A stretch of 64,000 nt of DNA from Schizochytrium sp. TIO01 (Eukaryota > Sar > Bigyra > Thraustochytrida > Thraustochytriidae). Position 1 is the first letter of the stretch. Every line of letters begins with the position of its first letter. A program made the translations under genes and the position numbers. Where the stretch lies: the NCBI GenBank assembly GCA_004764695.1, contig SMSO01000007.1, forward strand, positions 1,743,270 through 1,807,269, in the 5' to 3' direction. Positions 41,289-54,143 of this stretch are shown here, piece after piece. The notes under the pieces are model-generated. The model was not told the origin of the DNA. It did not search any database and saw only the letters and a program-made list of their open reading frames with translations.

Positions 41289-42594
41289 GATCTTGCCGCG
41301 CACGCGGCTTCTTCAGCAGAGACAGGTCCTTTTCCCTGCGTACAGAGTGTATATATATGGAGCAAGCAGGCAAGCACTATACTTGACTTGACCAAACAAA
41401 TGAGACGCCTACGGCCTTGATCCTCACAAAGTTGGCACGCACAGTACGGAGGTATAGCTCTTTCAAGTCGAGCTTCGACTCGGTGCTTTGCGTGGTCTGT
41501 GCAAGTCCGTCGCGGGCTCGCCCAAACCTAAGGAAAAAGGTAGAAGAAGAACGAGCAAGCAGAAGAAGGAGAAGAAAGAGGTCGAAAGATGCCCGATGCG
41601 GTGTCTTCTAGCGGCTGAAGAGTCTTACAGCCAAATGGACCGGTACGACTGGGATGCGCTGCTCGCTGCTTTCCTTGCTCCGCTCTCGCTTTCACGGACT
41701 GTCTGGTGGCAGTGGTTGCAGAGACAGCTTGCCACCGAAGGCAATGGACTCGTGAGGATTCAGAAATTGAATGAGAAAGATTGACAAAGTGAAAGAGCGC
41801 CTTTTTATAGCAAGTGAATGAGCCAGCAGCACTGCTCGGCTTCGACGAAGCCTGCACGATCGGGTGACGAGCTGTTCGCTCGAGGGTTGGTCGGCAGCCG
41901 TTCGCTCGCCGACGGGGACGAGCTCGAGTTCGAGTTGTTGCAGTCGATGATTGTCTGCTGTTGTTGCTTATTCCTCCACGTCCATCCCAAGTGAAACTAT
42001 TGAAACTATCGAAACTTCTATTGAAACTACTCTAATACAATTTCTATTATTTTAATTTCCCTCCCAGTGAAAATAAGTATTACTCCCTATTTATTCGATT
42101 TATCACATAAAATAGAAATAACATATTCCTTTAAACAAAGAAAGACGTAGAATAATTTTTTAATCCTTAAAATTCTTTCATATCTACAAACCCTCACTTA
42201 CCATCTTTAAACTAAACATTGTTTACTCTATATATTTATTATTTTTGAAATAATATAAATAATATAAATAATATAAATATTCTTAAAATTAAAATTAAAA
42301 ATTAAAACAGAATTAAGACTAAAAATAAAACCAATTGGCACACGTCCATAAAAAGGTGTCAAAGAAAGTGATCGGGAAACGATATCAGTTTTTTCAATTC
42401 CCACTTTCTGATGAACGTCATTCAAATATGTGTAGGTAGATATTGCAGACTACCTCCCAACTTCTTCCAACCTATTGGTTGCTGTACAAATCTTGAAAAC
42501 CGAGTCTTTCTTCAAAGGACGTAAAAGACGGTAAGTTAGCTACTTACTTCCCTCTCCACGTTGCTATCTCTTTGTCTATCCACTATCCACTATC

Positions 42595-42631
42595 ATCTAT
42601 CTATCTATCCATCTATCTATCTATCTATCTC
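42595..42631. repeat. (ATCT)n microsatellite
   Basis: Nine tandem ATCT units with one ATCC variant. Confidence 0.9.
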
Positions 42632-42780
42632 GAAAAACACGAGTTCTCTCTCTCAAAGATCGATGACGAGGATGGTCGTCACAGCTTTGAGCACCTTCGA
42701 TGTTGCATGTGTATATGATGCCTGAAGGGGCTTTCTGCTGTAGTAGTGACGACGATCGTTCAGAATGATTGAATCCATTG

Positions 42781-42840
42781 TTGTTTGTTTGTTAATTTGT
42801 TTGTTTGTTAATTTGTTTGTTTGTTTGTTTGTTTGTTTGT
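42781..42840. repeat. (TTTG)n microsatellite interrupted by TTAA
   Basis: About 13 TTTG units with two TTAA interruptions. It is the reverse complement of the CAAA array about 300 bp to the right. Confidence 0.92.
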
Positions 42841-43133
42841 ATTCTGTATATCAGTCCCAATCCACACCATCGCTACTAACAGGTACCTTTCTTTGTCTTT
42901 GCATTTCGAATCAATCAAAATGGTGCATAGGTGGGTAGCTCGCTCTATAGTGCTAGTTACTATTTACTACCACTCCAAGTTTTTCCTTCTTTCAGTTTTA
43001 TCTACAAATAAACAAATAAACAAATAAATCGATTTTCTTAACTTTGAAAACAAAACAGCAAGTAAAATCATGCATAGATAAAACCTACTCAGCCAAGACA
43101 ACGAACGTGTGTGAATAAACAAAATTAAACCAG

Positions 43134-43239
43134 CAAACAAACAAACAAACAAACAAACAAACAAACAAACAAACAAACAAACAAACAAACAAACAAACAA
43201 ACAAACAAACAAACAAACAAACAAACAAACAAACAAACA
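43134..43239. repeat. (CAAA)n microsatellite, about 26 perfect units
   Basis: 106 bp of uninterrupted CAAA, the longest pure array in the window. On the minus strand it opens VCLF-type frames that are artefacts of the repeat and not genes. Confidence 0.95.
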
Positions 43240-43433
43240 GTGGAAAGCGCAAAGACGCGTTTCTCTGCGGCAGACTCAGAGATTCTTCGTCGTTCGGTCT
43301 GCGAACCGTTCCCTCCACACCTGTCGTCCCTCCTGCGCTCTGCTTTCTTGGGCCTACTTCTTAGTATTGCCATCCTCTGCGCTCCGTCTCCGTCCAACAT
43401 CAACCTGACCTGTTTGTTATCACCTGGGTAGTG

Positions 43434-43500
43434 AGTACATACTTACGTACTTACATACTTACATACATATTTACATACATACATACATACATACTTATGT
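43434..43500. repeat. (TACA/TACT)n degenerate microsatellite
   Basis: Tetramers TACA, TACT, TACG and TATT in phase, ending in five perfect ACAT units. Confidence 0.85.
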
Positions 43501-43650
43501 AGTGGTAGCTGCTTTCCACCTTCTTCTCCACAGGCAAATTCATCTCTTTATCAATCCGTCTATCTCCCTATCATTCTCTCATACATCCGCTATTTCTTGG
43601 GAAGAAAAGAAGACTTAAACTAAAAATAATACAAATAAAATGCTTATTTA

Positions 43651-43680
43651 ACTTAATTTAATTTAATTTAATTTAAATTT
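43651..43680. repeat. (TTTAA)n microsatellite
   Basis: Four perfect TTTAA units with degenerate flanks; entirely A/T. Confidence 0.8.
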
Positions 43681-43822
43681 ATTTTTAGAATTAAAGGATC
43701 TGTTAGTATTGTTATTCGATTAAGGTAGAGAAGGAGTGGGTTTCGCTTAGCTGAATAGAAGCTAACACTACTGCATAGTAGGTAAATGAAGTCTTTTTAT
43801 GATCGAGTGAGTGAGCGACTCG

Positions 43823-43850
43823 GAATGAATGAATGAATGAATGAATGAAT
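43823..43850. repeat. (GAAT)n microsatellite
   Basis: Seven tandem GAAT units. Confidence 0.9.
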
Positions 43851-46057
43851 CGAAAATCTTAGTTGTGACTATGGATGATGTGGTGATGGTTTTCATATAC
43901 TTGAGGCAGAACTGGGTTTCTGTTTGTTTTGTATTTCCTCCATAGTAGGTCTTCTTCATTCGTTCAAGCATGGCCGATCGATCCTTTCGTGGTAAGCGCA
44001 CGTTTCGCGAGCTTGAAACGAAAAGGAGAAACGTTTCTGCTTTTGGGTGAAAATGGCATCGACCATTGAAGTTTCAAGAAACTCTCCCACCGATGGATAC
44101 ATTTTACTTCCCAAAGGTGCGCAAGGATTCTGTCAAAAAGGAGGAGAAGCCCGACTCTTAGCACCCTTTACTCACTACTTGTAGATGAGGTATTTCTGCA
44201 AGTTCAAGGACTCTGCTGAGTACCGATGATCACTTGGGCTGTCTTAGTGACTGGTACGGTTAAGCATAAGAGGCTGCAGGAGTCTCTCCTCTCTTCCTTT
44301 TCTTCTGTGGAACTCAATCAGTAAACCCCAATATTGCAAGCACTTGGGTTCACAGTTGTGGATGTGCAGAAGCAGACAACTCCTGACCAACACTGCAAGG
44401 TACCGGGGCTTTATGGCCACGGCCATTTTGGTCTTGCTTCGAGGCATCAATCCACGTCACTCCGTGGGCAGGCAGCCTCCGGTCATTGAATGAACGCCAC
44501 GCCAGTCTATCATCGCTGTCTTGCAGTAAAGCAAAGAACCTGGGTCCCAAGGACCGGCCGTTCCGAGCTTCTTTCTGGAAAAAGAACAGCTCGCTCTGAG
44601 GCCCTATTCGAGTGCCGAATTCCGAGCACGCTGATGTGAACGCAACCTACTTCCCAACTCTCTATTGCGCTAATACAGGGGCGCATTCGAAGGGCTGCAC
44701 TGCATTGAGCGCTCACCAGCACATAGGACAGTCGTGCCTTTATCCTTCCCCCTATGGCACTTTACCAATGAACCATGAATGAAACTCATTTCTTAAAACT
44801 GATTAAAAGAGAGAAAGAAAGAAAACAACTTCTTATCGTCTTCAAAAGGCTAAGCTTTGATGAGAGGGACACTGCCATACAGCTCTCTTTCTTTTCTTTT
44901 CAGTTCATTTATGACAACAAACAAACAAAAAGGATAGCACAAACAAAAAAAAACTTTCTTAATTCAATTTATTTGTGTTTAACCAAAATTAAAAACAAAT
45001 TTAATTTTTAAAATCCAGCTTTCCTGCGATGCATATCCGCATCAATGAAAAATCTTAGTCCATACTTAGCCAGTAAGAAATCAACTCGAAGGGAGTGAAA
45101 TCTAGTAGGTCCTAGCCATCGCCTAGCCAGGTCCTAGCAAGCTTGGAGCCTGCCTGCGCGAAAATTCCCTTCGACGGAGCTCGTGCCTGCGAGAATGCTC
45201 ATAGGCTTCAGTCCGCCTCACGTTTTCGCGAGAGAAGTTCCCATTACCGCCTTGTGGCCGTGTTGCCGGTTCTCTTTCGACCTCTTCCGCGCGTATATCG
45301 ACGGCTGAGTCGGCTCAGTATTGAGATCTCTGTTGCGGGTTTCGCACTGATTGAAGTTGGACTTTGAAGAGAGCGCCGGCGGCGACTCCTACTGGGCGCC
45401 TAGCTAGGGCTTGGCACCGGGAGATCGATGAGCTTTCTAGTAGAGCTTTCGAGTCTCAGGGCACTCCTATGGTTAAGGGTAGCAAGGCAGTGTGCGCGAG
45501 TCGGGACCACTTTCGGCGGACTGGAACCATCTTACTCAGGACCTGGTCGCCTGCGTATCTGCTGGAGCAGTGCACATACTGTGCCAAAGTTGGCCTTATA
45601 AAATATGGAGGGTCTGTTCCAAAGATGTCCCCGCACGCTGTTGTGTACAGTGCCGGGAGAACGATAGAGTAGAATTTGGCAGGGCAAAGCTGCATACTGG
45701 GTCACGGTGCTGGAAAGGCAGAAATGGAGGTTTTCTCTTCCGGTAGCATCTATCTACGTATCCACTACGTATGGGCTGTATAGTCATAGCTACTTTTTAG
45801 AATGAGAAGAGTCATTCGAATGCATTGCATTGGTTGATTTAACTTTTCTGGCGCTCGAAGAATTCGGTGTTTTGTTTGTCCTTGGAGCAGCTATTCTTCG
45901 GCTCGCAGTGAGTAAGTGAGGTCATGACAGAGTAAATTAGTCGGTCAGTGAGTATGTACGTACCTCCTTCTTCCACAGATGCGATGCGTGCGGATCATGA
46001 GTTGACTGACTGCCAATCCGTTGGAGTCTTGAACGCGTACTGATGCATTTGATTATA

Positions 46058-46200
46058 TTTGTTTGTTTGCTTGCTTGCTTATTTATTTATTTATTTATTT
46101 ATCTAATTATTGATTTATTTGTCTATTTATTTATTTGTCGATTGGTTTGTCTATTGGTTTGTCTGTTTCTTTGCTTGTTTGTTTCTTAGTTTGTTTGTCG
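46058..46200. repeat. Compound TTTG/CTTG/TTTA microsatellite
   Basis: About 140 bp of in-phase tetramers that pass from TTTG through CTTG to TTTA and back to TTTG-like units, suggesting successive expansions of mutated units in one array. Confidence 0.88.
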
Positions 46201-48002
46201 ATTGGTTGATTGGTCATCTTACTGGAGTATTGGCTTAATTCCGCCCAACGTAAGTCGCCTTGTGCTTTGCGTCGCCGGTTGTGTGCTCTGCATCCGCTTC
46301 GCCTACGCTTTCCAGGCCCAGTCATCTGCGCAGACGCCACAAGTCCGAACACGCGCCCAATAATGTTAACTTTTAATTAAAAGTTTTGTAGATTGTGGAT
46401 TAAAAGTCATAAACTCTTTGCAGTGAGTCAAAGCGGCGAAGAGAGAACTTTGAAAAAGAAAGAAAGAAAAAAAGAAAGAAAGAGGACTGCTCTTTGTAAA
46501 AGAAAGGCGCTCTTTTCTCTCGAAAGATCGCTCCACCAGATTGTCGATCAGCCTTTGTGCGGTTCTAGGAAGTAGGTACCGGCCTTTGAACTGGTGTAGT
46601 CAGAGTATATTCATAGTACAAGTTGTTAAAGAAGTGACATATATTTGGTTAAAAAAACACATTGAAAAACACATGAACATAGTTAATTCAATATTTATAT
46701 ATATGTTCTCTAATTTATAAAAAGTATAAATTAAAAAAGGAAAGAGAAAAAAGCGAATGTTGGGATCGAAGATCATGATCAGGGTCCACGTTTGACTTGC
46801 ACGGCAGTGACATGACCGGGTCGATCTTGAGCTCAAAGAGAGGGCCTGGATGGATAGAGAAACCAACTTGAAGGCCGTGGCGGGGCGAGCAGACTTCGAG
46901 ACCGACCGTTCCAAACCAAGCTCAGGATGGCTCGTCGTCGTCCAGCTTCGTACTGTGCCAAGCACGCGAGCAATCCGGTGCTTTGGGACTACGTGACGCC
47001 TGGGCGCTTGCGCACCTCGCAAAGGTCTCCTTCTTCGCCTTGCACTTGATCCTCCCTGAGAGTTTGTTCACCACGGTGTCACTTCAGGCTCTTCAGCGAT
47101 CTTGGTTTTCTCGTCAGGTCGGCGAAGTAGAAGATGACTCCCAGAGTCATCCGCACAGCGGAGCTTGCTCGAGGCTATAAAGCTCCATGCCGTGGACTTG
47201 CGTGGGTCCCTACGTTGCCTCCCGCCGCGCTACGCACGCAGCGTCGCTCTCAGAAGCGGCGGATCGACCCTCTGGCCTTCGTTGTCCTGGGCGGTTCTAG
47301 CTCGAGCCCATGAGCGTAGCGTGTCCTGCCAGTGTAACTGCTGTCGAGTTCTGTCCTGCCGGGTCCACGGCAGGTGGCCACGGTGCGAACTCGAGGCATG
47401 CGTGCGCAGGTCCTGGAGGTCTTCTGCGGCGGCTTCGTTATGTGGGACGCGAGCAAGTTATCCTCGCTACGCCACACGTATCCTTGCGAATTCCGAGATC
47501 CCGCGCAGACTTATCACACGGTCAATCATCTACCCCGATCGAAGGCATCCATCTGAAGCGAAGATATAAACCTGGGCCAATCTCTCTGCATCATATCAGT
47601 TCCTGGGCGGACTCTCGAGCCCAACCAAGTTCAACTCGGACCTCTTTCCGTTGCCAGCTCCAGCTTCTTCGCCTCTTCGCTTGCTTGCGTGTGTTTATTT
47701 GTATGCTCTTGGTTTCGAGGTGTATGGATGGACTCATCGAACGATCGCCACAGAAAGACGTGCCGAAGAAGGAGGTCTATTGTGTCAAGAGAGCAGCAGG
47801 CCATCCATCCATCTCTCCAACAGAACCACTCCACTCACTCCAAATTAGGCTCACTCACTCACTCATACCTCCATCGATCGGAGAGCTCCGAAGAGGAAAG
47901 GAAATCGTCAACAGCCGTGTCCCAAGGATCTCTTCGAGCTTAAGAGGGACAGATAGCTGCGCTTGTGCCCTTAGGAGCACAGGCCAATCAGGCATTTACA
48001 GG

Positions 48003-48060
48003 CTTTCATACGTACATACATACATATACTTACATATACATACATACATACATTTATACA
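48003..48060. repeat. (CATA)n degenerate microsatellite
   Basis: Thirteen or so ACAT/ATAC tetramers with TTAC interruptions. Confidence 0.85.
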
Positions 48061-48993
48061 TAGCGGAGTAAGTCTTCCCGCACAGTGACTTGACCTGGAA
48101 TGAACTTATTTAATCAAATAAAAGATAATGATAGATAGATAACATGGTGAATGAATGAATGATTGATTGATTGATCTGCTCTGTATATTTGTTTGTTTGT
48201 CTGTTTATTTATTTATTCATGATAACAGCGGGTTAACAAAAGCAAGGACGCTTAATCTGGGAAGCGTGGCCTTACGGGATTGTTAGGAGCTTCTATGCTC
48301 TGGGAGTTACGAAAATCACGTCAGTGCGGAAAAGGGGAAAAAAGTGAAGGCGCAAAGGGGGGCAAATGAAGACACTTTCTTCTCTCAAGATTCCGCGACA
48401 GTCCATGCATTTCCTCTCTGATCGCCTAATCATTCGATTTCAATTTATGTCAAATAAAAATTTCAAATTTAAAAAAACAAAGAAAGAAAGAAAAAAAAGT
48501 TATTTTGTTTGGCAAAGAAAATGTCATTAAAGTAATAAAGTGCCAACAATTTGAGTTACGCGGATAAAGAATGAACCCCTCTGCGGAAACTCAGTTCATT
48601 TCACGAAAAGGAGGGCCCTTTCTTCTTCTTCTCCCGGAGTCCACGAGATTCGGCGGAGCCTGAAACAGTGACGATAACGATGACGACGAAAGGTACCTAT
48701 TGTGGCGATCTAGCTGTTTGTGTGTCTTTCTGTCTCTGTCTGTCTTCGAGTCGAAATTGAAGTTCGCATTGCCCTCTTCTTCTGCTTCGGTTCTCTCTGT
48801 GTTTTGGCTCCTTCTCGGCGTTAGACAGGAATAATGCGCCTCTTTAGCTCTTTAGAGTAGTTGGCCGTGACGAGTTTAATTCATTAAGCACAAAATGACC
48901 TGCTTGAAAGACCAACTTTGAGGCCCCTTTCTCTCTCTTTCTCTTTCTCTTATTGGAGGACCGCATAACCGCGTCCGTACGCAAAAAACAAAC

Positions 48994-49091
48994 AACTTGA
49001 AACAAATAACTTGAAACAAATAACTTGAAACAAATAACTTGAAACAAATAACTTGAAACAAATAACTTGAAACAAATAACTTGAAACAAAC
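48994..49091. repeat. 14-bp minisatellite, seven units
   Basis: Unit AACTTGAAACAAAT repeats head to tail from 48994. Six units are identical and the seventh ends in C and runs into a short CAAA array. It is the only minisatellite-scale array in the window outside coding sequence. Confidence 0.95.
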
Positions 49092-49206
49092 AAACAAACA
49101 GCTTAGAATCCGCGTCTTTTGCTGGCGGTGCCCACGAATGGCACATTACGCTATGTCAAAGTCAATAAATATACACCGTCGCAGCATAACGCTCTCTTTC
49201 AATCCC

Positions 49207-49246
49207 AAAAGCAAAGCAAAGCAAAGCAAAGCAAAGCAAAGCAAAG
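49207..49246. repeat. (AAAGC)n pentanucleotide microsatellite
   Basis: Seven tandem AAAGC units followed by AAAGAG. Confidence 0.92.
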
Positions 49247-52200
49247 AGAAGAAAAGGTTGTTCACTTCGGTGTGCATTTTATGATGACCACTGTGATAGA
49301 GCTGCTTTCTGAAGACGGTCTTCAACTTTAATCTAATTTGACAAGTTGAACAAAGGTAAAGCTGGTACATCAATAGAACACAACAGCACAGCTCAGCAAA
49401 GAACGGAACACGTTTGTTACGTTCAAGCAGAAAAGCGCTGCGCTGTCTCTCGTGTGCCAATGAGCAGAAAGGAGGTGCTCTTAGGCCTCCTTATGAGCTC
49501 TTTGCGGCCATTTCTTCACGTGGCGACCGGCCGAGCGAGTGTTTTCCCTCGAGAGATTGAGGAGTTCCTGGTCGCGGTCGCCTCGCTTGCAAAAGAACAG
49601 TAAGGGGCGTAAGCAGCGCAGTGGCTGAGGCGTTCTATTTCCCTTCCGGCGGAGCTGGGACCGTGACTAGGGACCCTCCCTAGTACCTGTTCTTTGGCGC
49701 GAAGAGAGACGATGAGACCGATTAATCTCATTCTCTGATTCCACTCACGGTGGCTTAGCACTTATGAATAGACTGCTAAAAGTTAGTAGCGTTTAGTTGT
49801 GATCAGAAGGTGTTGAGAGTTTTTATTTTGCTGTTGTTGTGGTTAAAACTATAAAACGCTTCATTTTGATATGAACAGTGCTTTCCATTCGGCAATCTTG
49901 GAACGTTTCCTTTTCTTTCAACTCGCTTCTTCAAAATTGTGTACATCAGTATTATCGTATCTTTCTTTCTATGAAGAAAAAGAAGAAAAAGATTGAAAGC
50001 GTAAAGGGGATTTTAAAAGTGTTTCTGATGAAAAAAAATTAAGAAAGTAATTGTTTTTCTTCTTTTTCTTGAAAGTTGCTGTTTCTATTTTAAAACATGT
50101 GAGTAAATATTATTGCAATTTCTAGAGATATTCTATCAAGATTAGGTACTTACTACCTACTACGTTCTTCCAAGCAACAAGTAGGTTTCCCGATATGAAG
50201 AACTTTGAGACTGGGGTAGACTGTGTTAATAATGAGGCAGTTTCTTTCCTCGCGACCTTTCCTGGCGATAATAACGTGGACGTGGCTGCCGACTATTCGC
50301 GAAGTTTGTTGGCCTTTGTTCCTTTCGACTCATGACAGGTATTTGTTTTTCTATAACAGCGACTCCAGTGGTAAACGGGGATACTGGATGAGCAAGAAAC
50401 AAATATGAACCTTTTTCAGTCAGATTGCTAGTCCGACACGTAGCAAGTCCTATGCGATGGCGCCGTTTATAACTTCTGTAAGAACGTTCAAAGTTTTTAC
50501 ACACAGCTCAAGCTGTCAGAAACATGTGAACTTTGCAACTTCGTGGATGGAGGATAACTCTATCGTCGCGAAAGCTTCGCAAAGATTACAAAAACCTCGA
50601 AACTTGAAGTGCTAACTTGCAACTCGACCAAGGAGCAGGCAGGCGGGTAGACATTTTCCTTGGAGATAGTTTATTAGATAAACTTGGACATGTATCTTAC
50701 AAACGCGTAAAAGGTGGATGGAAAAGCGAGATCTCGTCGGTTTACAACTCTTCAAGCTCGAGAGAGAGAGATTCGAAGTTGATTTTAATCTCCAGAAATT
50801 GATTGCCTCCTCCTCTTCGTTAGAGTTGATTTTGGTATATCTTGACTGAGTTCTGTCTCTCTTCTTATGCGCGTTACGTTGGAATGCATCAGCTTGAAAT
50901 GCCTCATAGTAGCTGAGCGTTTAAGCTCAATAGATCTTGTGGCAATCTGTGGCGGTTTCAATCTCGAGAAATAAAAGACTTTTGTTTTGCCTTTCTTGCA
51001 GTTCTTGCAGTTCTTCATGTTAACGTGTAGCGCAACTCGAACCACAACTCGACAGTAGAGATAAATAAACTAAACTCTGACCAAGATGGCGGATCGCTGA
51101 AGGATCTGATGCCATGGACACGCTGAAGAACTCTGCGACAAGCCATGGCTACGGTGACCTTGCTAGTGGTACAATACCATCAAGAGCCTCGTATCCCATC
51201 ACCCACGTGCGACTCGGAGAAAATGGACATCACAACACCAACACAATTCCAACTTATGGCGGTCTCTTCTGGGCTTTGTGGTATACGCGAAGAGAAAGAT
51301 TGGAAAGACAAAGCCCCGAGGACATTCACGAGGACGTCCATGAATAAAATCGCCAGCTTCGGCCTGAGATCGCCGAAACCAATTAAATTCAGTAGGATGT
51401 CTGTGTTCTGCAAATGAGCAAGATCTCTTGTTTATGAACATCATCATTACCGATCGAGCGTAGCTATTTCCTCATCAGTGCGTGCGATGAGTACCTCGTT
51501 CATGTCAAGTTATTTTAACGAGAACGACCAAAGGCAATCAATCTGTGGCAGCGGTTTCTTCGCTTGTCCTATCTGCGAGGAGTTCAAGCAAATAACCTGG
51601 AGGTACCTTGTGATGTACGATTGAAATACATACGTTCAATCGCTTGATTGAAATACTTTCAACCACTTGAACAATTAATTGCCAGCGGGCGGAAGTCTTT
51701 GGCAAACTCATGCCGTGGAGGACGAGAGCGGCCATCTTCGCACCCTGAAACCTGAGGTATGCGTGCATATCCACTCTCTAATTCCAAAGCGGACCGCATA
51801 TGCGCGGGTGTGTACCTCGATGGTACACTGGCGTAGTAGTCGAGCGGAAAATGAAGCGCCAGCCCCCTTTTAACTATGTTTGGGAATGAGCGGTGTTATT
51901 GGTACCTCCCTCAGGTAGAAATGGGTAATTAATTACAAAGTTACCTGCCGCTCACGGGTCTTGTCAAAGTAAACTAAGCTTTCATCTGTGAAGAGGCACT
52001 GATTGGCACTAGAAAGGACAGAACAGCAACACTCCAACCAACCCAAAACAATGCTTTTATCCATTTTGTAGTTTGGAGATGAAAAAGAAAAGAAAAAAGT
52101 CTTGAAAGCTCGCTGATCGTTGTTAGATAGAGGCGCACTACCTACTCTTAGAGGTGTGCTGGAGTGAAGAGAGAGAGAAAATGGAGAAGCGCTTTCTTGT

Positions 52201-52534
52201 TCACTCTGGGGTAGCAGCTGCTAGAGAAAGGCGTAAGATGCTGCTGGTGTTCTCCCAGGAATGAAAGAAAGCCTTGAAGCAAAGAAAGATCATCGACAAT
52301 ATGGTCTCTTTCTCTTTTAAAAGGTGGAACGCGGTCGTAGGTTTTATAGACAGCACAGCCGATTCGCTGAGTTGGCGGAACGTGTCTTATGTGGACACTA
52401 AAGCCTGAGCACCCGCGAGTCTGTTTGAGTATTCACACCGTCTTTTAGACGGCAATCTATTTCTCGATGAAGAATCGCCTCTTCAGTGATTTATAATGAT
52501 TTACTTTATTTTCAAGTTTGGTTTAATTGTAAGA

Positions 52535-52575
52535 AAGAACAAGAAGAAGAAGAACAAGAAGAAGAAGAAGAGGAG
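52535..52575. repeat. (AAG)n purine tract
   Basis: GAA/AAG trinucleotides with a few CAA units. A second GAAGGA tract lies at 52696-52730. Confidence 0.85.
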
Positions 52576-52783
52576 AAAAGATTTTCTTGCCTTAATTTTT
52601 CATTTTTCCATTTTTCATTTGAGGAACTGGAGGGAAACAGCTTTTCAAACTCAATGAGGAGTGGGAAAGTGGAAAGAGGCGAAAGGATGATTGACGAAGA
52701 AGGAGAAGAAGAAGAAGAAGGAGAAGAAAGCACCGTCTTTTTCTGCTCTTACCTACTGAGCTCTCTAGCTAGAGAGTCAGATG

Positions 52784-52804
52784 TTTTTTTTTTTTTTTTT
52801 TTTT
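52784..52804. repeat. Poly-T tract
   Basis: 21 consecutive T residues. Confidence 0.95.
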
Positions 52805-53618
52805 CTATATGGTTTTTAAAGTTTTTCCCCTTTTAAAGTTTGGCTGATGGGTAGGCAGGTAGGTGAACACTTACTTACTACTTACTGGTGGTGACTGCCT
52901 TGTTTCTTTCAAGTGTTTGTTTCTTTTGAAAGGAAAGAACTCACTTCTGTTTCATTTCTTTCCAATTCCATTCCGAGTCGTCGTCGTTTATTTCAAGTTG
53001 ACCATTTCTTTTCTTTCTCTGTATTTGTTAGCTGTGGCTTCAGGTTGTTAACCTGTTTAGATCGTTTCAAGAAGGCTTTCTGTCTGTGTTATTTATTATA
53101 GTTAGTATCTGTATCAGACATGGTGGCGATGATGGCTGACGAAATGGTGGTTTCGAGCTTACAATTAATTAACAAGTTCGCAGGCGGAGTTAGGTACCTT
53201 TGGTGGCGCGATCTGCGATTGGTCGAGTAGTTATTGAGTAGAGGCATCGATCCACGCGTAGGTACCTAACTGACTAGAGGCGGTTTTGTTCATCCTCACA
53301 AAGAAATGGCTGTGGATCCACTATTCCACTACCTCAGACAGTGGTATTCATAAAACGCAATGCTGTTTGTGCTTAAGTGAGGCAGAACAAAAGAAAACAA
53401 GAGAAAATAAGAGAAAACAAAGCAAAAGAAAAGAAAAGAAAAGAAAACGTTCTATTTATTTCTACTTTTTAAACAGAGTAAGCCAAAAAAATATCGATCA
53501 ATGTTAAAAGGCTGAAGAAGCGAAAGGGGATAAAACTTTACAATTGGAATATAAAGAGATTAAACAAAATGTTTAATGAAAGAATGAATCAAAGAGTGAT
53601 CATTACTAAGACAGATAA

Positions 53619-53643
53619 ACAGACAGACAGACAGACAGACAGG
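53619..53643. repeat. (ACAG)n microsatellite
   Basis: Six tandem ACAG units, followed at once by a GACTGTCTGTC segment of opposite orientation that could pair with it. Confidence 0.88.
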
Positions 53644-54143
53644 CTGACTGACGACTGTCTGTCATTCCTCCATCGCTACTAGCCTCGCTCGAGACAAGAG
53701 CGGCTCGCCGGGGCGGCGGGCTGGCTAGCTGGCTAGCTGTCCATATACTCCAATCAACACATTTAGTTATTCACCCATTCATTCGTCCAATTTTCCTTCC
53801 GGTCACCCCGTTGAGTGGGTTGCGAAAGAGGATCTCTTGAGATCTATCTACTAGGAATAGCTTCTTGTCCATAACTCAGCACGCACGGCGACTGTGTAGA
53901 CCTTGCCTCTCCAAGTTCCCTCGCTGGGTTAACCTTGGTCGCATCTTTTATCGCCCTCAGTGTAAAGTCCAGAGGACCCTATAGCCAAAGGCCCACTCTT
54001 CAACGACGGCTGTGAGCCTGACGTCGAGTCTGGCGTCATCGTCATCATCTTCATCATCCACACAAACAAAAAATTGACAAAGCAACATCAATAATCAAAA
54101 GGTCCTTGCGATCAGCATAACCTAGCAACCACCTGAGCACACC

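Larger units (their letters stand above)
41289..54143. promoter_or_regulatory. 12.9-kb gene-free divergent region rich in microsatellites
   Basis: No frame in this span has a recognisable domain, a coding-type composition or phase-matched splice partners. It separates two divergent low-complexity regulatory-type genes. It holds many tetranucleotide and pentanucleotide repeats, a 14-bp minisatellite, poly-T and purine tracts, and numerous TAGGTACCTA-like motifs. GC-richer islands lie at about 44250-44760, 45120-45780, 46890-47700 and 49400-49720; these might be relic mobile elements or non-coding RNA loci, but no element ends or proteins were recognised. Confidence 0.5.

Noticed and set aside
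43085-43403. Frames encoding VCLFVCLF repeats
   Set aside because: They are translations of the CAAA microsatellite and have no other content.
45143-45746. Three overlapping frames in a GC-richer island, one with several Cys and His residues
   Set aside because: I considered a decayed mobile element with a zinc knuckle, but the Cys spacing does not fit and no element ends or other proteins were seen.
48844-49146. Frame with FKLFVSSYLFQVI repeats
   Set aside because: It is a translation of the 14-bp minisatellite; the period of 14 is not a multiple of three, so it cannot be a coding repeat under selection.
51114-51347. 77-codon frame starting in a good ATG context (ATGCCATGG) after a very short upstream frame
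   Set aside because: No recognisable motif, no biased composition, isolated in the gene desert; not supported enough to call.
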